In this document: one piece after another, positions 49,028-57,676 of the stretch
Position numbering within the stretch: the first letter of the stretch is position 1
Layout of the letters: every line of letters begins with the position of its first letter
Origin: Streptomyces sp. ICC1
GTDB lineage: Bacteria; Actinomycetota; Actinomycetes; Streptomycetales; Streptomycetaceae
Direction: 5' to 3'
Assembly: GCF_003287935.1 (NCBI RefSeq)
Contig: NZ_CP030287.1
Coordinates: forward strand, 2,756,267 to 2,820,266
DNA length: 64,000 nt
Notes under the pieces: generated by a model
Database searches by the model: none
What the model was told of the DNA's origin: nothing
Seen by the model: only the letters and a program-made list of their open reading frames with translations
Program-made: the position numbers and the translations under genes

Positions 49028-50809
49028 ATGGATCCGATACGGCTGACCGGGCTCGGCCACCTCCCGGCGGTACTGCAAGGACTCGCACGGAACACCGCGC
49101 TGCCCGGGGAACTGGCGGCGCGGATGCTGCCCTACGGCATGGCACCGCTCCGGCTGGCGCTCCGCAAGGGGTTCGCTCCCGGCCCCGAGCTGTGCGAGGC
49201 GTTCCTTGCCTGCGGCGCGGCCGAGGCGCTCGCGCACGCCGAGGTGCTGCCGCCGGAGTTCGCCGCGCGGCTGGCGGCAGATCCGGACCCGGAGGTGCGG
49301 GCGGTGCGTGCGGGCCAGGAGCACGTTTCCGCCGGGCGGCAGGCCGTGTTCGCCGCCGACTCCGACGCGGCGGTACGGGCCGCCCTCGCGAAGCACCCGG
49401 ACCTCCCGGCAGGGCTCCTCGCCGTGCTGGCCGCCGACGGGGACCCCGGGGTACGAACGGCGGTCGCCTCGCGCGGGGCTGAGCTGCCGGACGGGCTCCT
49501 GCGGGGGCTGCTGACGGACACCGACCCGAAGGTGCGGGCGGCCGCGTGCAAGCACCGGCCGCCCCGCGATCTGCACGCGGCGCTGCTGGCCGACCCGGTC
49601 ACGCGCAGGGCCGTCGTACGCTTCCTCGACCTGGACGCGGACACGGCGGCCGCCCTGGCCGCCGACCCCGACGAGGACGTGCGCGCGGAGCTGGCCGTCC
49701 ACCCGGCACTGCCGTCACGGGTACGGAACGCTCTGGCCCGGGACGTGAGCCCCCACGTGCGGGGAAGGGTCTTCGTCCGCGCGGACACCCCGGCGGAGCT
49801 CCGGGACGAGATCCACGCCTGGCTGACCGCCGGAGCCGGGCGGGCGGAGGACTGGGCGAACGCGGAGGAGGACGACGTCTTCTGCGAGATCGCCCTCGTC
49901 TTCCTGGAGGCGGACTCCTACCCCTGGATCGAGGCCGACCCCGTCCCGTACGCCGCCTCCCCCCACCCCGGGCTGCGGCGCGCGGCGGCCCGCAGCGAGT
50001 TGCTGCCGGCCGGGCTGGTGCGCGGGATGCTCGGCGACGAGGATCCTGCGATCCGCACGATCGCCCTGGAGCGGACGCCCGGCGTCGATCTCGCCACCGC
50101 CGAGGACCTCGAACGGCGCCACGTCCCGTCGAAGTTCCGGTGCCGGCCCGCGGACTACTTCCCGTTCCCGCCCGAGGCGCTCCGCCGGTTCGCCTCCGAC
50201 CCCGACGCCCGCATGCGCGTACTCGCGCTGCGTGACCCCGACTTGCCCGCCGCGCTGCTGGAGCGGCTGGCGGCGGACGAGGACGACACCGTCCGGCGGG
50301 CCGTCGCCGAGGATTCCCGGACGGCGCCGGGCACGCTGCTGCGCCTGCTCGGCGACGACTCGGAGTCCGTCGCCGTGTCCGCCGCCACCTCTCCCGACCT
50401 GCCGGTGGAGGCCATGCGCGCGGTGCTCGACCTGGTCGCCCGTGACGACGCCGCCGAGCGCGGGAGCGCCGTTCTGCTGTGCGGGCCGTCCGCGTCGGGC
50501 CGGGACGCCCGCGCGCGGGATCTCGCGGGCCGCGGCTACTTCCGGTTGTCCCTGGACGAGGACGTCCGAGACCGGCTGGCGGGCGAGCCGGTCGCGGAGG
50601 GCACGGACGAGCACGACCGGCTGCGGGCGGACGTGCAGCGGGAGTTGTGGTGCGAGCTGGAGCAGCTCCTGGAGGACCGGGAACCGGTCGTGGTCGACCA
50701 CGGTGTCCTGAGCGGGACCACCGGGGAGCGCTACCGGGCCCTGTTCGAGAGCCACGGTTACCGCTGCGAGGTCGTCCACATCGAGGCGGACGCGACCCCG
50801 CAGGGGTGA
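49028..50809 (+). CDS. HEAT/leucine-rich-variant repeat protein with C-terminal kinase-like P-loop domain
   Basis: 593 aa. Residues 1-470 are about a dozen short helical repeats of the type LAADPDPEVRAVRA, LAKHPDLPAGLLAVLAADGD and LAADEDDTVRRAVAEDSRTA, i.e. an LRV/HEAT solenoid. From about 480 an AAA/zeta-toxin-like kinase domain follows (AVLLCGPSASGRDARARDLA, then YFRLSLDEDV and late EPVVVDHGVLSGTTGERYRA). The P-loop is degenerate: GPSASGRD in place of GxxxxGK(S/T). It may no longer hydrolyse ATP. No ribosome binding site; TATGCT six bases upstream suggests a leaderless start. Divergent from the dpp operon. Function unknown. Confidence 0.78.
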   Translation: MDPIRLTGLGHLPAVLQGLARNTALPGELAARMLPYGMAPLRLALRKGFAPGPELCEAFLACGAAEALAHAEVLPPEFAARLAADPDPEVRAVRAGQEHVSAGRQAVFAADSDAAVRAALAKHPDLPAGLLAVLAADGDPGVRTAVASRGAELPDGLLRGLLTDTDPKVRAAACKHRPPRDLHAALLADPVTRRAVVRFLDLDADTAAALAADPDEDVRAELAVHPALPSRVRNALARDVSPHVRGRVFVRADTPAELRDEIHAWLTAGAGRAEDWANAEEDDVFCEIALVFLEADSYPWIEADPVPYAASPHPGLRRAAARSELLPAGLVRGMLGDEDPAIRTIALERTPGVDLATAEDLERRHVPSKFRCRPADYFPFPPEALRRFASDPDARMRVLALRDPDLPAALLERLAADEDDTVRRAVAEDSRTAPGTLLRLLGDDSESVAVSAATSPDLPVEAMRAVLDLVARDDAAERGSAVLLCGPSASGRDARARDLAGRGYFRLSLDEDVRDRLAGEPVAEGTDEHDRLRADVQRELWCELEQLLEDREPVVVDHGVLSGTTGERYRALFESHGYRCEVVHIEADATPQG

Positions 50810-50854
50810 CCCGGGCCGGCCGGTGGCCGGGGCCGGGGCTACCCGGGCCGTTCC

Positions 50855-51043
50855 TAGTGCTGTGGCCGGGAAGGTTTGCCGGGTCGCGGTGTCCGGTGCG
50901 GTGCATCTCCCCCAGCTACCGCCGGGAGGGGCCCCCGGGCGGAGGACCACGCCTCGTACTGGACGTACCGGTGTGGTCCGACAACGCGGCGAGGTGCCGT
51001 GCCGGGCGCCGGGCCCCGGTGAACCCTTCCGGTCACAGCACTA
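50855..51043. mobile_element. MITE-like element, copy 2 (189 bp)
   Basis: Left end TAGTGCTGTGGCCGGGAAGG; right end, reverse complemented, TAGTGCTGTGACCGGAAGGG. TA flanks both sides. The interior (about 140 bp) is non-coding and has a short hairpin around CCCCCAGCTACCGCCGGGAGG-like bases near 50912-50935. The right end supplies the TAG stop of the GntR regulator gene. I recall sequences of this type as common intergenic repeats in Streptomyces; copy 1 at 19264-19329 is a shortened relative. Confidence 0.75.
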
Positions 51044-51751
51044 GAGGCCCGAGCCCAGGCCGCCCGGGATGCGGCCCACCGGTTCGTCGCGGCCCTGGGC
51101 CCACAGCGAGCGGACGTGGCCGAGGTGGCGGGTCATGCAGGCTTCGGCCGCCTCCGCGTCGCCGGTGAGCATCAGGTCGAGGAGCTCGATGTGCTCCTCG
51201 GCCGAGGAGACCAGCTTCCCGGCCTCGTCCAGGCCCGTCAGGCCGTACAGCCGGGAGCGCTTGCGCAGGTCGCCGACCGTTTCGACCAGGCGGTCGTTGC
51301 CCGAGAGGGCCAGCAGGCTCAGATGGAAGCGGCGGTCGGCCTCCAGGTACCCGATGAGGTTGTGCTCGCGGGCGCTGGTGACGATCTCCTCGGCGACGGG
51401 GCGCAGCGCCTCCAGCTGCTCCGGCGTCGCGATCTTGGTGATCCGGCCGATGGTCGGGACCTCGATCATCGTGCGCAGTTCGGTGTACTGGTCCAGATCG
51501 CGCTCGCTGACCTCCGTGATCCGGAAGCCCTTGTTGCGGACGGGCTCGACCAGGCCTTCACGGGCCAGGTCGAGCATGGCCTCGCGCACCGGGGTGGCCG
51601 AGACGCCGAGTTCGGCCGCGAGGCCGGGGGCGGAGTAGACGCTCCCCGGGCGCAGCTCACCCGCTATCAGGGCTGCCCGGAGCGCATGGCCGACCTGGTC
51701 GCGGAGCCGTTCCTGAGCCTTGATGAGGCTGTGCTGCTTCAGGTCACCCAT
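51041..51751 (-). CDS. GntR family regulator, FadR/FCD subfamily; proposed repressor of the collagen/hydroxyproline regulon
   Basis: 236 aa. Winged helix at residues 10-75 (LRDQVGHALRAALIAGELRP, YSAPGLAAELGVSATPVREA, GLVEPVRNKGFRITEVSERD); the FCD ligand domain follows with metal/ligand residues in YLEADRRFHLSLLALSGNDR and EEHIELLDLM...TRHLGHV (His ligands). Such regulators respond to small acids. Ribosome binding site GGAGGA. Its own promoter carries GTGACATTGTAC (51800-51811, minus strand), and the same motif stands before four neighbouring operons, so it is the natural candidate repressor; inducer perhaps hydroxyproline or pyrroline-4-hydroxy-2-carboxylate (inference). TAG stop comes from the MITE end. 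Confidence 0.88.
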   Translation of the reverse strand: MGDLKQHSLIKAQERLRDQVGHALRAALIAGELRPGSVYSAPGLAAELGVSATPVREAMLDLAREGLVEPVRNKGFRITEVSERDLDQYTELRTMIEVPTIGRITKIATPEQLEALRPVAEEIVTSAREHNLIGYLEADRRFHLSLLALSGNDRLVETVGDLRKRSRLYGLTGLDEAGKLVSSAEEHIELLDLMLTGDAEAAEACMTRHLGHVRSLWAQGRDEPVGRIPGGLGSGL

Positions 51752-51799
51752 TGCATTTCCTCCGAGACCGCTCACACCACTGGCGTGCGGAGGAACAGC

Positions 51800-51811
51800 G
51801 TACAATGTCAC
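51800..51811 (-). promoter_or_regulatory. Operator-like site upstream of the GntR gene
   Basis: GTGACATTGTAC on the minus strand, 49 bp before the GntR start, in the short gap after the imino acid reductase gene. Matches the motif GTGACATNNTAC seen at 55789 and 58913. Autoregulation inferred. Confidence 0.65.
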
Positions 51812-51825
51812 GTTGCGCTTGCTCC

Positions 51826-52770
51826 TCAGTGGACACCGCTCCCGGCGGCCTCGAACAGTGCGACCGCCACAGCGAGATCTTCCCAGGCCATGCCCACACT
51901 CTTGAAGAGCTGGGGACAACTTGCCGTCCCCGCCCCCGGCATCCGGCCGGCCACCAGATCCGCCAGGGTGCCGCTGATGTGGCCGGCGCCGATAGCCCCT
52001 TCCGCCTCCGGCACCAGCAGGTCGCCCGCCTCGCGCAGCGCCGCCGCACGCGACTCCACGTACACGGCCGCCCGCCGCACCAGCGCCGTGTCGACCTCGC
52101 GGGCGTCCGGCTCGTGCGAGCCGACCGCGACCACGGTGGCGCCCGGCGCGATCAGCCGCCCGTCGAAGAGCGGTTCGCGGGAGGTGGTGCAGCAGACCAC
52201 CAGGTCGGCGTCCGCGACTTCGGCCGCCACGCCCGGCCGGGCCGGGACCCCCAGACCCCGCGCGTGCTCCGCCAGCTTCCGCGCGCCCGCCGGGTCCCGG
52301 GCCACGACCACCACCTCCGCCAACTGCCGCAGCGCCAGCACCGCTTCGAGGTGACCGTACGCCTGCGGCCCCGACCCGAAGAGCAGCATCCGCAGCGGCC
52401 GCCCGGCCGGGAGCAGGTGGCGCAGCGCCAGCGCCGAGACCGCCGGGGTGCGCAGGGTGGTCAGCGCCGCCCCGTCGAGCAGGGCGAGGGGGCGCAGCGT
52501 GGGCCCGTCCAGGAGGAGGTAGGACCCGGTGATCCTGGGCAGGCCGAGCCCTGGGTTCCCCGGTGCCACTCCGGCGATCTTCACGCCCGCGTAGGCACCG
52601 GTGGCGGCCGGCATCAGCAGCAGCTCCCCGCCGCCCGGCACGGGCAGGGCGCTGCGCGGCGGGCAGGTCTCCGGGTCCAGCCCGGCCAGCAGGACGCCGG
52701 CCAGCGCGTCGGCGGCGGCGGCCGGGGTGAGCAGGCCGGCCGTCTCGGCGGCCGACAGCTGGGGGATCAC
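51826..52770 (-). CDS. Ornithine cyclodeaminase/mu-crystallin family protein, probable pyrroline-2-carboxylate reductase
   Basis: 314 aa NAD(P)-dependent enzyme. Visible: SALPVPGGGELLLMPAAT, YAGVKIAGVAPGNPGLGLPR, TAAVSALA-like TPAVSALALRHLLPAGR and Rossmann segment MLLFGSGPQAYGHLEAVLAL. In hydroxyproline gene clusters this family reduces 1-pyrroline-2-carboxylate to proline (trans-3-hydroxyproline or D-proline branch). GTG overlaps the stop of the proline-racemase-family gene upstream (GTGA), so they are co-translated. True ornithine cyclodeaminase activity is less likely in this setting. Confidence 0.85.
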   Translation of the reverse strand: MIPQLSAAETAGLLTPAAAADALAGVLLAGLDPETCPPRSALPVPGGGELLLMPAATGAYAGVKIAGVAPGNPGLGLPRITGSYLLLDGPTLRPLALLDGAALTTLRTPAVSALALRHLLPAGRPLRMLLFGSGPQAYGHLEAVLALRQLAEVVVVARDPAGARKLAEHARGLGVPARPGVAAEVADADLVVCCTTSREPLFDGRLIAPGATVVAVGSHEPDAREVDTALVRRAAVYVESRAAALREAGDLLVPEAEGAIGAGHISGTLADLVAGRMPGAGTASCPQLFKSVGMAWEDLAVAVALFEAAGSGVH

Positions 52771-53801
52771 AGGAGGAAGCCGGTGCCGAGCGCGTCGCGC
52801 GGGTCGACGGTGAAGAAGTGCTCGCCCGTGCGGTACGCCGTGCCGGTGACCTCCGTGACCAGGCCGTCCGCCGTGCGCGCGGCGGCGCGGCCGGTGAACA
52901 CCGTGCCCACGACCGACTCGTGGAGCAGGTCCTCGCCCTCCCCCAGCCGCCCGTCCTCGGCCAGCAGGGCGAGCCGCGCCGAGGTGCCGGAGCCGCAGGG
53001 CGAGCGGTCGACCTGCCCGTCGGCGAAGACGGTGACGTTGCGCTGGTGCGGCCCGAAGGGGGTGTCGGGCAGCTCCTCGTACAGGATCACCCCGTAGACC
53101 CCGGAGAGCAGCGGCCCGCCCGGGTGCCAGGTCCCGGGGTGGGTGGCCAGGGCCGCCCGGATCTCCTGCCCGGCCCGCACGAGCGAGGGCAGCGCGGCCG
53201 GGCTCACCTCCAGGCCGAGGTCCCGCGCGGCGACGGAGGCGTAACAGGCCCCGGCGTGCGCGATGTCGGCCTCGGCCATGCCCAGGGTGGTGGCGACGGG
53301 CACCTTGCGGGCGCTGGTGCGCGCCGCGACGTTGCGGAAGGTGACCCCGGTGGTGCGGCCGGCCGCGCGGTGCACGGTCGCGCAGACCCGCCCCGAGGGC
53401 ACGTCGATCCGTACCTGGACGTCCCCGTCGTCGGGGGCGGCGACCCGGCCGGTGTCCACGGCCCAGGCGCCGAGCGCCATGGTGCCGTGGCCGCAGGCGG
53501 TGGAGTAGCCGTCCTTGTGCCAGAACAGCACCCCGAAGTGGGCCCCGTCGTCATCGGGCGGCACCACGAAGCCCCCGTACATCCCCGCGTGCCCGCGCGG
53601 CTCCTGCACCAGGAGCCGGCGTACGTCGTCCAGGGCGCTCCGGCGCGGCGCCGTGCCGGATCCGCCCGGTCCGATGGCGGTGGCGCACCGCTCGGCGACC
53701 GTGTCCCCGGGCACGGGCGGCAGGCCGGCCGCGCGGGTGTCGACGATGCGGAAGGGCTCCCCGGCGGCGTGGTAGTCCTCGGTCCGAACGGTGGTGGTCA
53801 C
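52767..53801 (-). CDS. Proline racemase family protein (paralogue of the adjacent 4-hydroxyproline epimerase)
   Basis: 344 aa. Both catalytic cysteines are present: Cys103 in STACGHGTMALG and Cys269 in DRSPCGSGTSARLA, so it should racemise or epimerise and is not the Thr-type 3-hydroxyproline dehydratase. The N-terminus is longer and more diverged than in the neighbouring epimerase. Possible substrates: proline, cis- or trans-hydroxyproline stereoisomers. GTG 53801 overlaps the upstream epimerase stop. Confidence 0.85.
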   Translation of the reverse strand: MTTTVRTEDYHAAGEPFRIVDTRAAGLPPVPGDTVAERCATAIGPGGSGTAPRRSALDDVRRLLVQEPRGHAGMYGGFVVPPDDDGAHFGVLFWHKDGYSTACGHGTMALGAWAVDTGRVAAPDDGDVQVRIDVPSGRVCATVHRAAGRTTGVTFRNVAARTSARKVPVATTLGMAEADIAHAGACYASVAARDLGLEVSPAALPSLVRAGQEIRAALATHPGTWHPGGPLLSGVYGVILYEELPDTPFGPHQRNVTVFADGQVDRSPCGSGTSARLALLAEDGRLGEGEDLLHESVVGTVFTGRAAARTADGLVTEVTGTAYRTGEHFFTVDPRDALGTGFLL

Positions 53802-54802
53802 AACAGGAACCCTCCCGGGAAGGGGTCGGACGGGTCGAGGAAGTACTGGGCGGTGCCGGTGATCCAGGCCCGCCCGGTGACGGTCGGCACGACGGCCGGC
53901 AGTCCGCCCACCGTGGTCTCGCCGACCAGCCGGCCGGTGAACTCGGTGCCGATGAAGGACTCGTTGGCGAAGTCCGTGTCCAGCGCGAGCTGGCCCCGGG
54001 CGTGCAGCTGCGCCATGCGCGCGCTGGTCCCCGTACCGCAGGGCGAGCGGTCGAACCAGCCGGGATGGATGGCCATCGCGTGCCGGGAGCGGCGGGCGTC
54101 GGAGCCGGGGGCCGCGAGGTAGACGTGCTTGACCCCGGCGATGGAGGGGTTCTCGGGGTGGACGGGCCGGTCGGCGGAGGCGTTGACCGCCTCCATGACG
54201 GCCAGTCCGGCGGCGAGCAGCTCGTCCCCGCGCTCCCGGTCGAAGGGCAGGCCCAGGGCGTCGAGTTCGACGAAGGCGTAGAAGTTCCCGCCGTAGGCGA
54301 GGTCGTAGGTGACCGTGCCGTAGCCGGGGACGTCGGCCTTGAGGTCGAGCCCGACGCTGAAGGACGGGACGTTGGTGAGGGTGACGGCGGTGGCCGCCCC
54401 GTCCTCGACGCGGACGTCCACGCTCACCAGGCCCGCCGGGGTGTCGAGCCGGACGGTGGTGACCGGCTCGACGACGGGCACCATGCCGGTCTCGACCAGG
54501 ACGGTGGCGACGCCGATGGTGCCGTGCCCGCACATCGGGAGCAGGCCCGACACCTCGATGTAGAGGACCCCGAAGTCGGCGTCGGGGCGGGTCGGGGGCT
54601 GCAGGATGGCGCCGCTCATGGCGGAGTGGCCGCGCGGCTCGTACATGAGCAGGGTCCGGATGTGGTCCAGGTGCTCGATGAAGTGGAGCCGTTTGGCGGC
54701 CATGGTGGCGCCGGGGATCACCCCGACCCCTCCGGTGATCACCCGGGTGGGCATGCCCTCGGTGTGCGAGTCCACCGCGTGGTAGATGTGGCGTGTGCGC
54801 AT
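53798..54802 (-). CDS. 4-hydroxyproline 2-epimerase
   Basis: 334 aa member of the proline racemase family. Cys91 in LLPMCGHGTIG and Cys255 in DRSPCGTGTSARMA form the acid/base pair; DSHTEGMPTRVITGG at the N-terminus and YEPRGHSAMSGAIL are typical of hydroxyproline epimerases. It turns trans-4-hydroxy-L-proline (abundant only in collagen) into cis-4-hydroxy-D-proline, the substrate of the D-hydroxyproline dehydrogenase encoded upstream. It starts 31 bp after the DapA-like gene, in the operon controlled from 55789. Confidence 0.9.
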   Translation of the reverse strand: MRTRHIYHAVDSHTEGMPTRVITGGVGVIPGATMAAKRLHFIEHLDHIRTLLMYEPRGHSAMSGAILQPPTRPDADFGVLYIEVSGLLPMCGHGTIGVATVLVETGMVPVVEPVTTVRLDTPAGLVSVDVRVEDGAATAVTLTNVPSFSVGLDLKADVPGYGTVTYDLAYGGNFYAFVELDALGLPFDRERGDELLAAGLAVMEAVNASADRPVHPENPSIAGVKHVYLAAPGSDARRSRHAMAIHPGWFDRSPCGTGTSARMAQLHARGQLALDTDFANESFIGTEFTGRLVGETTVGGLPAVVPTVTGRAWITGTAQYFLDPSDPFPGGFLL

Positions 54803-54833
54803 GGGGTCCCCCCTGGCTGGCGGTTCGGCGTGG

Positions 54834-55763
54834 TCAGTTGAGGCCCTCGGCGAGGGCCTTCTCGGTGGCGGCGCGGACGGCGGCCTCGATCTCGCCGGTC
54901 AGCGGGAAGCGGGGCGGGCGGGTGGCGCCGCCGGGGCGGCCGGCCAGGTCCATGGAGAGCTTGATGGCCTGCACGAACTCGGTCTTGGAGTCCCAGCGCA
55001 GCAGCGAGTGGAGGGACTTGTAGAGCGGCAGGGCCGTGGTGAGGTCTCCGGCGACGGCGGCCCGGTAGAGGGTGGCGCAGGACTGCGGGAGGGCGTTGGG
55101 GTAGCCGGCGATCCAGCCGACGGCGCCGGCCAGGGCGAGTTCGAGCAGGACGTCGTCGGCGCCGATGAGCAGGTCCAGGCCCGGGGCGAGTTCGGCGATC
55201 TCGTAGGCGCGCCGCACGTCGCCGCTGAACTCCTTGACGGCGACGACGGAGCCGTCGGCGTGGAGCCGGGCGAGCAGGGACGGGACGAGGTCCACCTTGG
55301 TGTCTATGGGGTTGTTGTACGCGACGACGGGCAGCCCGGCGCGGGCGACCTCGGCGTAGTGGGCGCGCACGGTGTCCTCGTTGGCCCGGAAGGCGTTGGG
55401 GGGCAGCAGCAGGACGGATCCGGCGCCGGCCTCGGCGGCCTGGTCGGCCCAGCGGCGGGATTCGGCGCTGCCGTAGGCGGCGACGCCGGGCATGACGCGG
55501 GCGCCGTCGCCGGCGGCCTCGACGGCGGTGCGCACGACGCGGGCGCGCTCCTCGTCGGTCAGGGTCTGGTACTCGCCGAGGGAGCCGTTGGGGACGACGC
55601 CGTCGCAGCCGTTCGCGATCAGCCAGGCCACGTGCTCGGCGTACGCGTCGTAGTCGACGCTCAGGTCTTCCCGCAGGGGTAGCGCGGTGGCGACCATGAT
55701 GCCGTGCCAGGGGCGGGTACGGGTGTCGGTACCGGCGGGCGCGGGGGTGTGCGCGTGGTTCAT
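54834..55763 (-). CDS. DapA-family enzyme, probable 1-pyrroline-4-hydroxy-2-carboxylate deaminase
   Basis: 309 aa TIM barrel of the dihydrodipicolinate synthase/N-acetylneuraminate lyase family. Schiff-base Lys177 in VVAVKEFSGD, Tyr in VVAYNNPIDTKVD, and GSLGEYQTLTDEERARVV (the phosphate/carboxylate loop). In hydroxyproline catabolism this family deaminates 1-pyrroline-4-hydroxy-2-carboxylate to 2-oxoglutarate semialdehyde. First gene of the dapA-epimerase-racemase-reductase operon; promoter with TAAAAT overlapping an operator-like site at 55789-55800. Confidence 0.88.
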   Translation of the reverse strand: MNHAHTPAPAGTDTRTRPWHGIMVATALPLREDLSVDYDAYAEHVAWLIANGCDGVVPNGSLGEYQTLTDEERARVVRTAVEAAGDGARVMPGVAAYGSAESRRWADQAAEAGAGSVLLLPPNAFRANEDTVRAHYAEVARAGLPVVAYNNPIDTKVDLVPSLLARLHADGSVVAVKEFSGDVRRAYEIAELAPGLDLLIGADDVLLELALAGAVGWIAGYPNALPQSCATLYRAAVAGDLTTALPLYKSLHSLLRWDSKTEFVQAIKLSMDLAGRPGGATRPPRFPLTGEIEAAVRAATEKALAEGLN

Positions 55764-55788
55764 GAGTGAGCTCTCCCTAGAGTGGTGT

Positions 55789-55800
55789 GTGACATTTTAC
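55789..55800 (+). promoter_or_regulatory. Operator-like site over the promoter of the DapA-like operon
   Basis: GTGACATTTTAC on the plus strand; on the minus strand it contains TAAAAT, which with TTGTGG 18 bp upstream makes a plausible promoter for the operon starting at 55763. A repressor here would cover the -10 box. Confidence 0.7.
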
Positions 55801-55842
55801 TAGTGGGTACAAGGTGGCCACAAGACTCGCGGCACACCCGAA

Positions 55843-57324
55843 TCAGTGGTCCGCGGGAGGAAGTTCCGCGAGGTGGCCCAGCGGGACCGGGCAGGACAGC
55901 GGTCTGCGGTCGGGCGCGGGGTCGTGTCCGGCCAGGGCCGCGACGGCCGGACCGCACATCCGGCCCTGGCACCAGCCCATCCCGGCCCGGGTGAGCAGTT
56001 TGACCGTACGAGCGTCCCGCGCCCCCAGGTCCCGCACGGCCTCCCGGATCCGGCCGGCCGGGACCTCCTCGCAGCGGCACACGTCGGTGTCCTCGCGCAG
56101 CCAGCCGGTCCAGCCGGGCCCCGGGCGGTGGGCGGCGGCCATCGCGGCGGCGAAGGCGCGCAGCCTCGTACGGGTCCGGGCGAGCCGGGCCGGGACGGGT
56201 CGGCCGGCGAGGGCGTGGGCGGCGATCTCCCCTTCGGCCAGGGCCAGTTGGGCGCCGCCGACGCCGCCGGTCTCCCCGGCGGACCAGATCCCGGGGACGG
56301 AGGTGCGGCCGTCGGGGTCGAGCTCCAGGGCGACGGCCCCGTCGGGGCCGGTGGCCGTGGCGCAGCCCAGTCCGGTCGCCAGTTCCAGCTGGGGCACGAG
56401 CCCGTGGCCCACCGCGAGGGCGTCGCACGGGATGCGGCGGCCCGTGCCGGGCACCGGGCGCCAGTCGCGGTCGAGGCGGGCCACGGTGACGGCCTCGACG
56501 CGGCCGGTGCCGTGGGCCTCGGTGACGGCGTGCCGGGTCAGGAAGCGGATGCCGTGGCGGAGCAGGGCGCTGCCGTACGTGGCCGCCTCGGCGAGCTTGG
56601 CGGGGTTGCGCAGCAGGACCGGGGTGTGGGCGGCGTAGCCGGTGTAGGCGGCGGCTTCGACCACGGCGGGCACGCGGGCCCCGGCGGCGCCGAGCGAGCC
56701 GGCCACGGCGAGCAGCAGGGGCCCGCTCCCGGCGACGACGACGCGCTTGCCCGGGAGCACGAGCCCGCTCTTGAGCATGGCCTGGGCCCCGCCGGCTCCG
56801 ACGACCCCGGGGAGGGTCCAGCCGGGGAAGGGCAGTTGGCGCTCGTACGCGCCGGTGGCGAGCAGGACGGCGCGGGCCCGCACCCGCGCGGGGCCCTCCT
56901 CCGGTCCGGCGACGGCGTGCAGGATCCACCCGGGGGCCGCCGCCCCGTCGGGGACGACGGTCCAGACGTGGTGGAAGGGGAGGTGGGTGATCCGCCCGGC
57001 CGCCTCGTGGGCGCGCAGGGCGGCTTCGCGCGGGGCGAAGGCGCTCCAGCCGTGGTGCAGGGCTTCGGGGCGGGCCGCGCCGAGGGCGGGCGCCGGGTGG
57101 CGGTAGTACTGCCCGCCGGGGCGTTCCCCCGCGTCCAGGAGGGTGACGCGCAGCCCGAGTCCGGCGGCCGTGACGGCGGCGGCGAGGCCGGCGGGGCCGG
57201 CGCCGACGACGGCGAGGTCGCACGGCCCGCCGTCCGCCCCGGCGGGGGCGGTGCCGGTGCCGGGTCCGGAGTCGGGTCCGGTGTCGGCGCGGCGCGCGTC
57301 GCGGTCAGACGGCGAGGTCGCCAT
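55843..57324 (-). CDS. FAD/NAD(P)-binding oxidoreductase subunit with BFD-like [2Fe-2S] domain (D-hydroxyproline dehydrogenase, HcnB-like)
   Basis: 493 aa. FAD motif LAVVGAGPAGLAAAVTAAGL, second dinucleotide motif KRVVVAGSGPLLLAVAGSLG, and a C-terminal BFD-type cluster region DVCRCEEVPAGRIREAV followed by GMGWCQGRMCGP (four Cys). This is the alpha-type subunit of HcnABC-like dehydrogenases, here with the [2Fe-2S] protein and an FAD oxidase-type subunit. Together they should oxidise cis-4-hydroxy-D-proline to the pyrroline and pass electrons to the respiratory chain. N-terminal 30 residues are disordered. It overlaps the preceding [2Fe-2S] gene by 20 bp. Confidence 0.87.
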   Translation of the reverse strand: MATSPSDRDARRADTGPDSGPGTGTAPAGADGGPCDLAVVGAGPAGLAAAVTAAGLGLRVTLLDAGERPGGQYYRHPAPALGAARPEALHHGWSAFAPREAALRAHEAAGRITHLPFHHVWTVVPDGAAAPGWILHAVAGPEEGPARVRARAVLLATGAYERQLPFPGWTLPGVVGAGGAQAMLKSGLVLPGKRVVVAGSGPLLLAVAGSLGAAGARVPAVVEAAAYTGYAAHTPVLLRNPAKLAEAATYGSALLRHGIRFLTRHAVTEAHGTGRVEAVTVARLDRDWRPVPGTGRRIPCDALAVGHGLVPQLELATGLGCATATGPDGAVALELDPDGRTSVPGIWSAGETGGVGGAQLALAEGEIAAHALAGRPVPARLARTRTRLRAFAAAMAAAHRPGPGWTGWLREDTDVCRCEEVPAGRIREAVRDLGARDARTVKLLTRAGMGWCQGRMCGPAVAALAGHDPAPDRRPLSCPVPLGHLAELPPADH

Positions 57325-57640
57325 GGCCCGTTCCTTCCTGAGTGGTGACGCGGTCCCCGGGCCGGGCGGGCACCAGGCACGCCCGCTGGTTCGGGCGGCC
57401 GTTGACGGTGACGAGGCAGTCGTAGCAGCTCCCGATCCCGCAGAACGCTCCGCGCGGGGCGCCGGTCTCCCGGGTGGTCCGCCAGGCGAGGATGCCGGCG
57501 GACCAGAGGACGGCGGCGATGCTCTGACCGGCCTGCGCGGACAGCTCGCGGCCGTCGAAGCGGAGGCTCCACGTTGCCGTGGGGGTGCCGCCGACCAGGT
57601 CGCGGGGCGACCTTCGCCGGCCCCTCGTCGCTTCGCTCAT
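57305..57640 (-). CDS. (2Fe-2S)-binding subunit (HcnA-like) of the D-hydroxyproline dehydrogenase
   Basis: 111 aa ferredoxin-like protein with the cluster motif FCGIGSCYDCLVTVNG and a later Cys in RACLVPARPGD, giving C-x4-C-x2-C...C. The fold begins SLRFDGRELSAQAGQSIAAV. It ferries electrons between the two flavin subunits. Ribosome binding site GAGGAG; the 3' end overlaps the next subunit's start. Confidence 0.88.
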   Translation of the reverse strand: MSEATRGRRRSPRDLVGGTPTATWSLRFDGRELSAQAGQSIAAVLWSAGILAWRTTRETGAPRGAFCGIGSCYDCLVTVNGRPNQRACLVPARPGDRVTTQEGTGHGDLAV

Positions 57641-57676
57641 CGCTTCCGTTCTCCTCGGTGCTCGGTTGCTCGGTTC

